From an uncultured Oscillospiraceae bacterium (GTDB lineage Bacteria; Bacillota; Clostridia; Oscillospirales; Oscillospiraceae), in assembly GCA_944385705.1 (NCBI GenBank), contig CALWYF010000002.1, forward strand, positions 1 to 64,000: a stretch of 64,000 nucleotides of DNA, written 5' to 3'. The notes under the pieces are model-generated. The model did no database searches. It was given only the letters and a program-made list of their open reading frames with translations, and was not told the origin of the DNA. Shown piece by piece: positions 16,083-24,269 of this stretch (its first letter is position 1; every line of letters starts with the position of its first letter). The position numbers and the translations under genes were made by a program.

Positions 16083-17515
16083 ACCGAAGAATTATCTGCC
16101 GGGTGCTGGGCATGATCCTGCTGTGCCTGGCGGTGCTGATGATACTGCCCACCATTGCCGGGTTGTGGTATGGGGAGAACGTCAGCCACTTTATAATAAC
16201 CATGGCCATCACCGGAGCCGTGGGCTTTGTAATGACACGGGTGAAGCCCTATAGCAGCGTGATCTATGCCAAGGACGGCTTTGTAATTGTGGGCCTGGGC
16301 TGGATACTCATGTCCCTGTTCGGAGCCCTGCCCTTTGTGATAAGCGGGGACATTCCCAATTATATAGATGCGGTGTTTGAGACCGTGTCCGGCTTTACCA
16401 CCACCGGATCCTCCATATTGGAAAACGTGGAAGAGATGAGCCAAGGCTGCCTGTTCTGGCGCTCCTTCACCCACTGGATAGGGGGCATGGGGGTGCTGGT
16501 GTTCATCATGGCGGTGCTGCCCATGAGCGGGGAGCACTCCATGCACATCATGCGGGCGGAGGTGCCCGGCCCCACCGTGGGCAAGCTGGTGCCCAGAGTG
16601 CGCCAGACCGCAAAGATACTCTACCTCATCTACGTGGTCATGACCGCCGTGGAAGTGGTGCTGCTGCTCTTTGGAGGCATGAGTCTCTTTGACGCTCTCA
16701 TACATTCCTTCGGTTCTGCGGGCACCGGCGGCTTTTCCAATAAAGCGGCCAGCGTGGGAGCCTATAACAGCGCCTATATCGAAATGGTCGTCGCCGTGTT
16801 CATGGCCCTCTTTGCCATAAACTTCAACCTGTATTTCCTGATACTCATAGGCCGCTGGCGGGAAGCTCTGAAGAGCGAGGAGCTGCACTGGTACCTGGCC
16901 ATTATCGCCGCCTCGGTGCTGGCCATATCCCTGGGCATAAGGGAGCAGAGCGGCGGCATGCTCAGCGCTCTGCGCCATGCCTTCTTCAACGTCTCCTCCA
17001 TAATCAGCACCACCGGCTTTTGCACCGTGGACTATGTCCAGTGGCCGGAGTACTGCCAGTGGATACTGGTCATCCTCATGTTCTGCGGCGCCTGCGCCGG
17101 CAGTACCGGCGGCGGACTGAAGACCTCCAGAGTGGCGATGATATTTAAGAATATCGCCTGTGAGATACGCCAGATGCTCCATCCCCGCACCGTGACCCGG
17201 GTGCAGATGGACGGCAAACGGGTGGACGAGACGGGCATGAAAGCGGTGAACACCTTCTTTGCCTGCTTCATGGTACTGCTGGTGCTGGGCACCTTCCTGG
17301 TGTCTCTGGACGGTCACGATACCGCCACCAACTTCACAGCCGTGCTCTCCTGCCTTTCAAACATCGGGCCCGGCATATCCCTGGTGGGCCCCACCGGAAA
17401 CTTCAACATTTTCTCCTACGCCTCCAAGATAGTGCTGACCTTTGCCATGCTCATAGGCCGTCTGGAGATATACCCCATACTTATCCTCTTTGCCCCTTCC
17501 ACCTGGAAGCGCTGA
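16079..17515 (+). CDS. trkH: Trk potassium channel subunit TrkH, canonical copy
   Basis: An integral membrane potassium channel of the TrkH/KtrB superfamily, 478 residues. The four pore loops carry the expected filter glycines: SGFTTTGSS, SAGTGGFSN, ISTTGFCTV (Gly313) and LSNIGPGIS. The intramembrane gating loop is CAGSTGGGLKTSR. Translation is coupled to trkA by ATGA. A second trkH of the same length starts 50 bases downstream, which makes a one-TrkA, two-TrkH operon. The length fits the family and no residue looks unusual. Confidence 0.93.
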   Translation: MNRRIICRVLGMILLCLAVLMILPTIAGLWYGENVSHFIITMAITGAVGFVMTRVKPYSSVIYAKDGFVIVGLGWILMSLFGALPFVISGDIPNYIDAVFETVSGFTTTGSSILENVEEMSQGCLFWRSFTHWIGGMGVLVFIMAVLPMSGEHSMHIMRAEVPGPTVGKLVPRVRQTAKILYLIYVVMTAVEVVLLLFGGMSLFDALIHSFGSAGTGGFSNKAASVGAYNSAYIEMVVAVFMALFAINFNLYFLILIGRWREALKSEELHWYLAIIAASVLAISLGIREQSGGMLSALRHAFFNVSSIISTTGFCTVDYVQWPEYCQWILVILMFCGACAGSTGGGLKTSRVAMIFKNIACEIRQMLHPRTVTRVQMDGKRVDETGMKAVNTFFACFMVLLVLGTFLVSLDGHDTATNFTAVLSCLSNIGPGISLVGPTGNFNIFSYASKIVLTFAMLIGRLEIYPILILFAPSTWKR

Positions 17516-17565
17516 ACTTCCCCGCCGGGGCAAGCAATATACAGTACCGGCAGGGGTGAAGGAAA

Positions 17566-19002
17566 ATGAACTATAAAATGATAGCCCGGGTGCTGGGCAT
17601 GGTGCTGCTGTGCCTTGCCTGCTTTATGCTGCTGCCGGCGGCGGTGGGCCTGGCCTACGGAGAGAACGTGTCCGCCTTTGTCCTCAGCGCCCTTATAAGC
17701 GCGGCCCTTGGCTTTGGACTCACCCGCCTCAGGCCCGGCCGCAGCACCATATACGCCAGGGAAGGCTATTTGGCGGTGGGACTGGCCTGGATACTGGTGT
17801 CGGTGCTGGGGATGCTGCCCTATCTTATAAGCGGGGATATCCCCCGTGTTGAGGACGCCCTGTTTGAGTCTGTCTCCGGCTTCACCACCACCGGGGCCAC
17901 GGTGCTGAAAGATATAGAGCACATGAGCCGCAGCGGCATGTTCTGGCGGCTCTTTACCCAATGGATAGGCGGCATGGGGGTGCTGGTGTTCATGATGGCG
18001 GTGATGCCCATGGGCGGGGAGCATTCCATGCACATAATCCGGGCCGAATTCCCCGGCCCCACCGTGGGCAAGCTGGTGCCCAGAGCCGGGCAGACGGCAA
18101 AAATACTCTATCTCATATACGTGAGCATGACGGCCCTGGAGACAGGGCTTTTGATGCTTGGCGGGCTCAGCTTTTACGACGCTTTGCTCCATGCCTTTGC
18201 CACTGCCGGCACAGGGGGTTTCTCCACCCTGAACGCCAGCCTGGGAGGCTTTCACAGCATATATGTGGAGACGGTAGCGGCGATATTCGTGTTGCTGTTC
18301 AGCGTGAACTTCCACCTGTATTACGGTATCCTGGCAGGCCGCTGGACCCTGGCTCTGAAAAATGAGGAGCTGCGCTGGTTTGCAGGGATAGTTTCCCTGG
18401 CGGTGCTCACCATAGGCCTGGACCTGTGGGGCTATTACGGCAGCCTGGCCACCGCTCTGCGCCACGCTTTTTTCAACACAGCCATGTGTATAAGCACCTC
18501 CAGCTTCAACACCGTGGACTACACCCTCTGGCCGGAATATTCCAAATGGCTGCTCCTGCTGCTTATGCTGGTGGGAGGCTGCGCCGGCAGCACCTGCGGC
18601 GGACTGAAGATGTCCCGCTTCATGGTGCTCATGAAGGCGGCCTACGGGGAGCTGCGGCACATGTCCCGGCCCAGAAAGGTCTACGGCGTGATGATAGAGG
18701 GGCGGCAGGTAAAGCCGGAGACTATCCGGGCCATCTGCCTCTACTTCATACTGTACATGTTCATCATCATGCTCACCACTTTGATAGTGTCCACCGACGG
18801 GTTTGACGCCACCACCAACTTTTCTTCTGCCTTGGCCTGCCTGTCTAATATAGGCCCCGGCCTTGGCATAAACGGGCCCACGGGGAACTACGGCATGTTC
18901 TCTGCCCATATAAAGCTGCTGCTGTCTCTGGTCATGCTGATGGGCAGGCTGGAGCTTTACCCAATACTGGTGCTGTTTCTTCCCAGCACCTGGAAAAGAT
19001 AG
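17566..19002 (+). CDS. trkH: Second TrkH paralogue with altered filter residue
   Basis: A tandem paralogue of the preceding gene with the same length and close alignment. Pore loops 1, 2 and 4 keep the filter glycine (SGFTTTGAT, TAGTGGFST, LSNIGPGLG). In loop 3 the motif reads ISTSSFNTV, so Ser313 replaces the Gly313 of the first copy. The gating loop also differs, with CAGSTCGGLK against CAGSTGGGLK. In plant HKT carriers of the same superfamily, a filter serine (in loop 1) goes with sodium transport, so altered ion selectivity is plausible but is an inference. It shares the single upstream trkA. GGGGTGAAGGAAA precedes the ATG. Confidence 0.92.
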   Translation: MNYKMIARVLGMVLLCLACFMLLPAAVGLAYGENVSAFVLSALISAALGFGLTRLRPGRSTIYAREGYLAVGLAWILVSVLGMLPYLISGDIPRVEDALFESVSGFTTTGATVLKDIEHMSRSGMFWRLFTQWIGGMGVLVFMMAVMPMGGEHSMHIIRAEFPGPTVGKLVPRAGQTAKILYLIYVSMTALETGLLMLGGLSFYDALLHAFATAGTGGFSTLNASLGGFHSIYVETVAAIFVLLFSVNFHLYYGILAGRWTLALKNEELRWFAGIVSLAVLTIGLDLWGYYGSLATALRHAFFNTAMCISTSSFNTVDYTLWPEYSKWLLLLLMLVGGCAGSTCGGLKMSRFMVLMKAAYGELRHMSRPRKVYGVMIEGRQVKPETIRAICLYFILYMFIIMLTTLIVSTDGFDATTNFSSALACLSNIGPGLGINGPTGNYGMFSAHIKLLLSLVMLMGRLELYPILVLFLPSTWKR

Positions 19003-19016
19003 GAGAACCATGGTCT

Positions 19017-19799
19017 ATGCCCGAAAACAGAGATATTCTTGAAAAGATAACGGCCGCCCAAAGGGAGGCCTCGGAGCTGATGCTCCATGCCCACGGCATC
19101 CTGGCGGAGATAAAGACAGGCCACCGGGATGTGGTGACGGAGTTTGACAAAAAGGTGCAGGAGCTGCTTATAGAGCGCCTTGGCGCCGCGGTGCCGGGTG
19201 CGGCCTTCTTCTGCGAGGAGAACAGCCGCCGGGACAGCCTGACGGCGGACAGCGTCTTTATAATCGACCCCATCGACGGCACCATGAACTTCGTCCATGG
19301 CTTCCACCACAGCGCCATTTCCGTGGCTTACATGGCCCGGGGGGAGCTGCTGGCCGCCTCGGTGTACAACCCCTACGTGCAGGAGTGCTTCACCGCTTTG
19401 AAGGGGGAGGGAGCCCGGCTCAACGGCCGCCCCATTGCCGTCAGCGCCCAGCCCCTTTCCGAGAGCCTGGTCTGCTGCGGCACGGCCCCTTACAGCCCGG
19501 AGCTGGCGGAGAGCACCTTTGAGCTTATAAAGCGGGCCTTTGTCGCGGGCCTTGACATCCGCCGGGAGGGCTCTGCGGCTCTGGACATGTGCTCCGCCGC
19601 CGCAGGCCGGGCCGGAGTTTACTTTGAACCCAGCGTCTCACTGTGGGATATCGCCGCCGGCATGCTGATAGTCAGTGAGGCCGGAGGCCTCTGCTGCCGC
19701 CTGGACGGCAGCCCTCTCCCCCTGAACGGAAGCAAGACCTCGGTGTTGGCCGGGGGAGAGCAGGCGGTGAAGGACTTCCTGGCCCTGGTGAAGAAATGA
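19017..19799 (+). CDS. suhB: Inositol monophosphatase family protein
   Basis: A 260-residue magnesium-dependent phosphatase fold. Metal-ligand motifs are present in order: FFCEEN near residue 65, DPIDGTMNFVHGF near 82 and, in the C-terminal half, SAALDMCSAAAGRAG followed by WDIAAGMLIV. These are the IMPase signatures. The substrate may be inositol phosphate, or a nucleotide phosphate such as PAP as in CysQ; the sequence does not settle which. It lies 14 bases after the second trkH and its stop overlaps the birA start, so it may belong to the same transcript. Confidence 0.88.
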   Translation: MPENRDILEKITAAQREASELMLHAHGILAEIKTGHRDVVTEFDKKVQELLIERLGAAVPGAAFFCEENSRRDSLTADSVFIIDPIDGTMNFVHGFHHSAISVAYMARGELLAASVYNPYVQECFTALKGEGARLNGRPIAVSAQPLSESLVCCGTAPYSPELAESTFELIKRAFVAGLDIRREGSAALDMCSAAAGRAGVYFEPSVSLWDIAAGMLIVSEAGGLCCRLDGSPLPLNGSKTSVLAGGEQAVKDFLALVKK

Positions 19800-20551
19800 G
19801 GGAGCTGAAGCTCATGGAGGGCCGGAAGGCCCCCATATACTTTGCCGAAAGCACCGACTCCACCAACACCCGCCTGAAGGAGCTGGCCCGGCAGGGCGCC
19901 CCCCACGGCGCCGTGGTAGCGGCCCGGGAGCAGACCGGGGGAAAGGGACGGCTGGGCCGCAGCTTCGTCTCCCCGCCGGGAGGCCTGTACCTCTCCATAC
20001 TTTGGAGGCCGGAGTTTTCCCCGGAAAAAGCCGCCCGGCTCAGCTGCGCGGGAGCCCTGGCGGCCTGCGCCGCCATTGAGGAGGTCTGGGGCATAGCCCC
20101 GGATATAAAGTGGCCCAACGACCTGCTTTTGAAGGGGAAAAAGATATCCGGCATCCTCACCGAAGCTTCCTGGCAGGGCGAGGGCCGCAGCTTCGTCATA
20201 GTGGGCACCGGCATAAATGTAAACACGGAGAGCTTCCCCACGGAACTGGTGGACAGCGCCTCCTCCCTGTACCTGGAGACGGGGCGGCGTATTGAACCGG
20301 AAAAGCTGATGGCCGCCTTCATCTCCCGGCTGGATTCGGTATACCGGGCCTGGGGAGAGGAGGGCGCCCCCTTCCTTGAGGAATACCGCCGCCGCTGCAT
20401 TACCCCCGGCCGGGATATCCTCATCGACCATGAGGGAGGCCGGGCCAAAGTCCATGCCCTTTCCGTGGAGGATGACTACTCCCTGCTCATCCAATGGCCC
20501 GACGGCAGGGAGGAGAAAAAGAGCTTCGGAGAAATTTTTCAGCTGGTTTAA
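19796..20551 (+). CDS. birA: Monofunctional biotin protein ligase
   Basis: Joins biotin to the lysine of biotin carboxyl carrier proteins through biotinyl-AMP. The 251-residue protein starts in the catalytic domain: TDSTNTRLKELA, then the ATP/biotin loop GGKGRLGR near 45, KWPNDLLLKGKKISGIL near 104 and a C-terminal SH3-like domain. The N-terminal winged helix of repressor-type BirA is missing, so it should not regulate transcription. The ATG overlaps the upstream stop as ATGA. The AT-rich stretch after the gene is the blaI-type promoter. Confidence 0.92.
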   Translation: MRELKLMEGRKAPIYFAESTDSTNTRLKELARQGAPHGAVVAAREQTGGKGRLGRSFVSPPGGLYLSILWRPEFSPEKAARLSCAGALAACAAIEEVWGIAPDIKWPNDLLLKGKKISGILTEASWQGEGRSFVIVGTGINVNTESFPTELVDSASSLYLETGRRIEPEKLMAAFISRLDSVYRAWGEEGAPFLEEYRRRCITPGRDILIDHEGGRAKVHALSVEDDYSLLIQWPDGREEKKSFGEIFQLV

Positions 20552-20561
20552 TAAATTAGAC

Positions 20562-20617
20562 TTGACAATAACGGTTGAATGCTGTAGACTAAAATTAGTC
20601 GAATGCATTCAACCGTT
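20562..20617 (+). promoter_or_regulatory. Promoter and nested operator of the BlaI/M56 pair
   Basis: TTGACA (20562-20567), a 17-base spacer and TAGACT (20585-20590). Two nested inverted repeats cover it: an outer perfect 13-base pair (aacggttgaatgc at 20570-20582 and its complement at 20605-20617), and an inner six-base pair (gactaa and ttagtc, 20587-20592 and 20595-20600) over the -10 region. A dimeric BlaI-type repressor bound here would block polymerase. Confidence 0.75.
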
Positions 20618-20637
20618 TTTGCTATGAGGTGATACAT

Positions 20638-21009
20638 ATGTCTGTACCTAAGATATTTGAAAGTGAATACCGTTTCTGTCTAATCCTTTGGGAGAACGAG
20701 CCGGTGAAGAGCGGCCGTCTGGTGGAGCTGTGCCGGGAGAAGCTGGGCTGGAGCAAGGCCACCACCTACACGGTGATAAAGCGGCTGAGCCAGCGGGGCG
20801 TGCTGAAAAACGAGGACACCGTGGTCACCAGCCTGGTGAGCAAGGAGGAGGTCCAGGCCGAGGAGCTGGAGGAGCTGGTGGACCGGGTCTTTGAGGGGAA
20901 CCTGCCCTCTTTCGTGGCGGCCTTCACCCGGCGCAAGAAGCTGAGCCAGGAGGAAGTGGATGAGCTGAGAAAGCTCATAGATTCCTACGGGGAGGGCGAA
21001 GATGGATAA
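20638..21009 (+). CDS. blaI: BlaI/MecI/CopY-family repressor
   Basis: A 123-residue winged-helix repressor. The N-terminal domain (about 1-75) holds the HTH region VELCREKLGWSKATTYTVIKRL, followed by RGVLKNEDTVV, and the C-terminal helices 78-123 are the dimer and cleavage region (ELVDRVFEGNLPSFVAAF). In the family, a partner M56 metalloprotease inactivates the repressor by cutting in this region. GAGGTGATACAT precedes the ATG at 20638. The stop overlaps the start of the M56 gene. Its promoter contains two nested dyads, which fits autoregulation. Confidence 0.92.
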   Translation: MSVPKIFESEYRFCLILWENEPVKSGRLVELCREKLGWSKATTYTVIKRLSQRGVLKNEDTVVTSLVSKEEVQAEELEELVDRVFEGNLPSFVAAFTRRKKLSQEEVDELRKLIDSYGEGEDG

Positions 21010-23506
21010 ACTGTTTATCCAGGTGCTGAATCTCAGCATAGCCGGGTCCTGGATGATACTGGCGGTGCTGCTGCTGAGGCTGGTTCTGAAAAGAGCGCCC
21101 AAGGCTATGGTCTGCGCCCTATGGCTGCTGGTGGGATTGCGGCTGCTGCTGCCCTTCTCTGTGGAGAGCGCCCTCAGCCTTATCCCCAGCCGCCAGACGG
21201 TGAGCGCCGCTATAGTGGAGCCGGGGACCCTGCCCCCGGTGAGAGTCAGCGGCCAGAACTCCACCGCAGAGGACGGCGGCGCTGCCCTCCCCTCCCAGGT
21301 GGATGTTATAGACAGCGGCCTGCCCGCCCTGGACAGGGCCCTGAATCCCGTTATAAACGAGAGCTTCGCCCCGGAGCTGGGAGCCAGCGTCGACCCCCTC
21401 CAGGTGCTGACGGCGGTGTCCGGTTGGGTCTGGCTGCTGGGCTGCCTCATGATACTGGGCTACGGTGCCTTGAGTTTCCTGCGGCTGAAGCTGCGCCTGA
21501 GAGAGGCGGTGCTGGCAGGGCCGGGAGTCCGGGAAGGGGCCATGGTGGACTCCCCCTTTGTCCTGGGCATTTTCCGCCCGGTGATCTACCTGCCTCTGGG
21601 CCTTTCAGAGAGAGACCGGGAAATGGTGCTTTCCCATGAGCGGGCCCATCTGAAACGGCGGGACAACTGGGTAAAGCCCCTGGCCTATATCCTCCTGGCG
21701 CTGCATTGGTTCAATCCCCTGGTGTGGGTCGCCTATGTGCTGCTGTGCCGGGACATAGAGTCGGCCTGTGATGAGCGGGTGCTGAGGGACATGGGCCGGG
21801 AGGAGCGCCGGGCCTACTCCGCCGCACTGCTAAATTGCAGCGTCCGGCCCCGGATGATAAGCGCCTGCCCCCTGGCTTTCGGGGAACTGAGCGTAAAGGG
21901 GCGGATAAAGTCGGTACTGAACTACAGGAAGCCCGGCTTCTGGATAAGCCTGGCGGCCCTGGCGGCCTGCGCCGTGGTGGCTGTGTGCTTTCTCACCGAC
22001 CCGGTGAAGGAGCCGGAAGAAGTTCAGCCCAGCCCGGCGCCCTTGGCGGCAGAGGATGCGGGGGAAGCTCAGCCCCAGGAGGGCCAGGCGCCGGAGGAGA
22101 CCATGCCCGCCATGGACCCAAGCCTCCTGTTTGTTATCCCCAAGGATGGGGAGGGTTCGGACTATGCCCCGGAGAGCCTGACTCAGATAAGGGAGGAGAC
22201 CGAGGAGCTGCCCGCCCTGTATCTGGACAGCCGGGCCGTGGAGAGCCTGGAGCGAATGCTCTCGGACTGCCGTTCAGCGGGCCACGAGGTAGAGGTGTTC
22301 AGAGCCTACGAGAGCTATGAGGAGACCCTGAAACTTTATGAAGAAGCCTTGGCAGAAGGTTCCCATCTGACAAAAGAAGAGCTTTGGGACTTTTACAGAA
22401 GTCCCACCAAGCGGGATCTTCAGTCCGGCCTGTCGGTGATGTTTTCCAGGTTCCCCGACGGTGAATTTTACACCACTGAGGAATGGCAGGACCAGGAAGT
22501 GATCGAAGCGCGCAAGCAGGAATGGAACGAAACCGCTGCCTGGCTCAATGAGCATTGTGCGGAGTATGGCTTTGTCCAGCGCTTTCCTATGGATAAGATC
22601 CAGATAAGCGGGATGGGCTCTTCCCTGGCTTACCGCTATGTGGGAGACTCGGTGGCCGCATATATGAAAGGCAGCGGCCTGTGTCTGGAGGAATACCTGG
22701 GGGCGGCGGACACTGCGGTCTCGGCCGCTCAACAGGACCGGCCCAAGGCGGAGGTGCTGGGAGCCTATGAGCTCTCGGGAGAGTATCTGTGCTATGTGAA
22801 CATCTCCCCGGTGGAGCCGGAATATTTGCGCCCGGAATACAATTATTTCAGTGTCATGGGCGAACGGACACTTGGGGAAAATAGCTTTAGCTATATCCGG
22901 GCTGCCACCTATATGGACGGCTATCCCGTCACTGCCTATGATGAGCAGAGCAAGACCCTCACCCTGTGCTTCAAAGAGTTCATGGATGAAATGGGGGATG
23001 AATGGCCGGTGGAGGTGGATGTAAAAATGCTTCTTGACGGGGAGCTGCTGCCCGGCCCCGGCAAGCTGCAGCTGCCGGAGCCCCAGGAGACGGAGAGCCT
23101 GAGCCTCAGCCTTCCTGAGCCGGTGGAGTACAGCCTGGAGGGTATGGACAATTCCCTGTACCTCCTGGGTGTGGAGCTGAAGCCCTACGCCCTGGCGGGA
23201 GTGATGAGCTGGGCGGACTATGAACGCTTCATTGGAGATGTGGAAAACTGGGACGATCTGGACAAAGCCGAAAAAGAATGGAGCGGCCGCATGAATCCCT
23301 TGTTTGCCCAGACGGCGTGGCAGGCCATGCAAAGCATCACGGTGTACCTGGATGACGGCAGCAGTATCGATGTAGTCACCATGTTTGGCCCGGGGGAGGA
23401 AGAGGGCAGGCTGCTCAACTGGACCTATCAGTTCCCCCAGCCTATAGATTTTGACAGCGTCGCCGCCGTGAGCGTAGACGGACAGACCATTGAAGTGAAT
23501 AATTAA
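21002..23506 (+). CDS. M56 (BlaR1-type) receptor with degenerate VanY-like sensor domain
   Basis: An 834-residue membrane receptor. Membrane segments near 10-28, 36-52 and 139-160 flank the M56 zinc protease domain with H212-E-R-A-H216 and the downstream CDERV glutamate, followed by a last membrane segment (about 314-333). Outside the cell, instead of a penicillin-binding domain, residues about 372-567 align with VanY/M15B D,D-carboxypeptidases: LFVIPKD, DSRAVESLERM, RAYESYEETLKLYEEAL, WLNEHCAEYGFVQRFP, YRYVG and LCLEEYL. The catalytic residues are replaced: the family His and Asp in H-x-x-G-L-A-x-D become Leu473 and Met480, and the E-P-W-H block becomes S540-S-L-A543. A further 260-residue C-terminal domain is unassigned. 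It is translated with blaI by an eight-base overlap. Confidence 0.88.
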   Translation: MDKLFIQVLNLSIAGSWMILAVLLLRLVLKRAPKAMVCALWLLVGLRLLLPFSVESALSLIPSRQTVSAAIVEPGTLPPVRVSGQNSTAEDGGAALPSQVDVIDSGLPALDRALNPVINESFAPELGASVDPLQVLTAVSGWVWLLGCLMILGYGALSFLRLKLRLREAVLAGPGVREGAMVDSPFVLGIFRPVIYLPLGLSERDREMVLSHERAHLKRRDNWVKPLAYILLALHWFNPLVWVAYVLLCRDIESACDERVLRDMGREERRAYSAALLNCSVRPRMISACPLAFGELSVKGRIKSVLNYRKPGFWISLAALAACAVVAVCFLTDPVKEPEEVQPSPAPLAAEDAGEAQPQEGQAPEETMPAMDPSLLFVIPKDGEGSDYAPESLTQIREETEELPALYLDSRAVESLERMLSDCRSAGHEVEVFRAYESYEETLKLYEEALAEGSHLTKEELWDFYRSPTKRDLQSGLSVMFSRFPDGEFYTTEEWQDQEVIEARKQEWNETAAWLNEHCAEYGFVQRFPMDKIQISGMGSSLAYRYVGDSVAAYMKGSGLCLEEYLGAADTAVSAAQQDRPKAEVLGAYELSGEYLCYVNISPVEPEYLRPEYNYFSVMGERTLGENSFSYIRAATYMDGYPVTAYDEQSKTLTLCFKEFMDEMGDEWPVEVDVKMLLDGELLPGPGKLQLPEPQETESLSLSLPEPVEYSLEGMDNSLYLLGVELKPYALAGVMSWADYERFIGDVENWDDLDKAEKEWSGRMNPLFAQTAWQAMQSITVYLDDGSSIDVVTMFGPGEEEGRLLNWTYQFPQPIDFDSVAAVSVDGQTIEVNN

Positions 23507-23527
23507 GAGTGAATAGTGAATAATAAT

Positions 23528-23576
23528 GAGAAGGCCGGATTTTATAAGAACTTAAGGTTCAAAATCCGGTCTTCTC
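23528..23576 (+). terminator. Hairpin after the M56 receptor gene
   Basis: Sixteen-base arms (23528-23543 and 23561-23576) with one mismatch and a 17-base loop, 21 bases after the receptor stop. The T-run is weak, but the position between convergent genes fits a terminator. Confidence 0.65.
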
Positions 23577-23581
23577 ATACA

Positions 23582-23881
23582 TTATGGGTCATAATATGCA
23601 GCCAATTCTATAAAGCGAGTGTTATAAGGAACGACAAGTATGCCGTCCCTTTTGTCTTTTGCTTTAACAAGCAAACAGCGGTAAACGTCACCTCCTGAAC
23701 ATAGGGTGTGATTTACTTCTATAAATTCCCGGTCTGCCAGCATGTCCCATATGAAATTTTCATAATCCAGCCCCGATAAGCTTATTGTCCTCACAATTTC
23801 ATATTCATGCTCACAGTCAGCCAAATGCGGAACGTTTAAGTCAAAGATTGTTCGTGGCCTATTTACGAAATATGCTTTCAT
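23582..23881 (-). CDS. Small hypothetical protein divergent from the RHH regulator
   Basis: A 99-residue soluble protein with no signal or membrane segment. It contains the stretch HEYEIVRTISLSGLDYENFIWDM, then CSGGDVYRCLLVK and GILVVPYNTRFIELAAYY. I recognise this only as a small family present in gut Clostridia (DUF6329-like), with no known function. GGAGG lies seven bases before the ATG. Base composition is lower in GC than in the neighbours. It is transcribed away from a ribbon-helix-helix gene, and both starts flank a paired operator, which suggests that the regulator controls it. Confidence 0.65.
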   Translation of the reverse strand: MKAYFVNRPRTIFDLNVPHLADCEHEYEIVRTISLSGLDYENFIWDMLADREFIEVNHTLCSGGDVYRCLLVKAKDKRDGILVVPYNTRFIELAAYYDP

Positions 23882-23902
23882 TTTGCTTCCTCCATCAAAT
23901 AT

Positions 23903-23974
23903 TATAGATATACTATATATCTATAATGAACATAATAACACGCCATGACCATAAAATAAACATATAGTATGTTT
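23903..23974. promoter_or_regulatory. Two-site operator between the divergent genes
   Basis: Site 1 (23903-23925) is a perfect ten-base inverted repeat around cta. Site 2 (23958-23974) is a seven-base inverted repeat around tag. Both share the nine-base core ATACTATAT, in opposite orientations. Ribbon-helix-helix dimers often bind such paired short palindromes, and the gene for one lies 16 bases downstream. Confidence 0.6.
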
Positions 23975-23989
23975 TCTCGGGGTGGTTTT

Positions 23990-24196
23990 ATGGCGATAAA
24001 AAGCGTATCCATACGCATGGAGGAAGAGATGCTTCAGAAGCTGGGCTATGTGGCGGACTACGAGGGTCGTTCTGTGAACAGCCATGTGCTTGTGCTGATA
24101 AGGGACAGCATCAGGAATTTTGAACGGGAACACGGTGAGATATCCGGTGATATCAAGCCGGACATGAACGTGAAGCCCGGCAAGAAAAGCGAATAG
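23990..24196 (+). CDS. Ribbon-helix-helix DNA-binding protein
   Basis: A 68-residue Arc/MetJ-type protein. The strand KSVSIRMEEEM is followed by helix 1 (LQKLGYVADYE), the turn GRS and helix 2 (NSHVLVLIRDSIRNFEREHG), which is the RHH core. The C-terminal 20 residues are a polar tail rich in Lys and Pro. The start at 23990 has GGGTGG before it; an ATG at 23969 lies inside the operator. No toxin gene follows, so a classical toxin-antitoxin pair is not visible. It probably represses itself and the divergent 99-residue gene. Confidence 0.8.
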   Translation: MAIKSVSIRMEEEMLQKLGYVADYEGRSVNSHVLVLIRDSIRNFEREHGEISGDIKPDMNVKPGKKSE

Positions 24197-24219
24197 TTAA
24201 AAATGAATAATGAATAATC

Positions 24220-24260
24220 AAAAAACCGGGATTTGATTTCAAACCAAATCCCGGTTTTTT
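24220..24260. terminator. Bidirectional terminator
   Basis: Perfect 16-base arms (24220-24235 and 24245-24260) with A and T ends. It separates the RHH gene from the convergent end of the purine operon. Confidence 0.9.
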
Positions 24261-24269
24261 ATACCCTTT

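Noticed and set aside
23582..24196. Toxin-antitoxin module
   Set aside because: The RHH gene could be an antitoxin, but the other gene is divergent and does not resemble a toxin.
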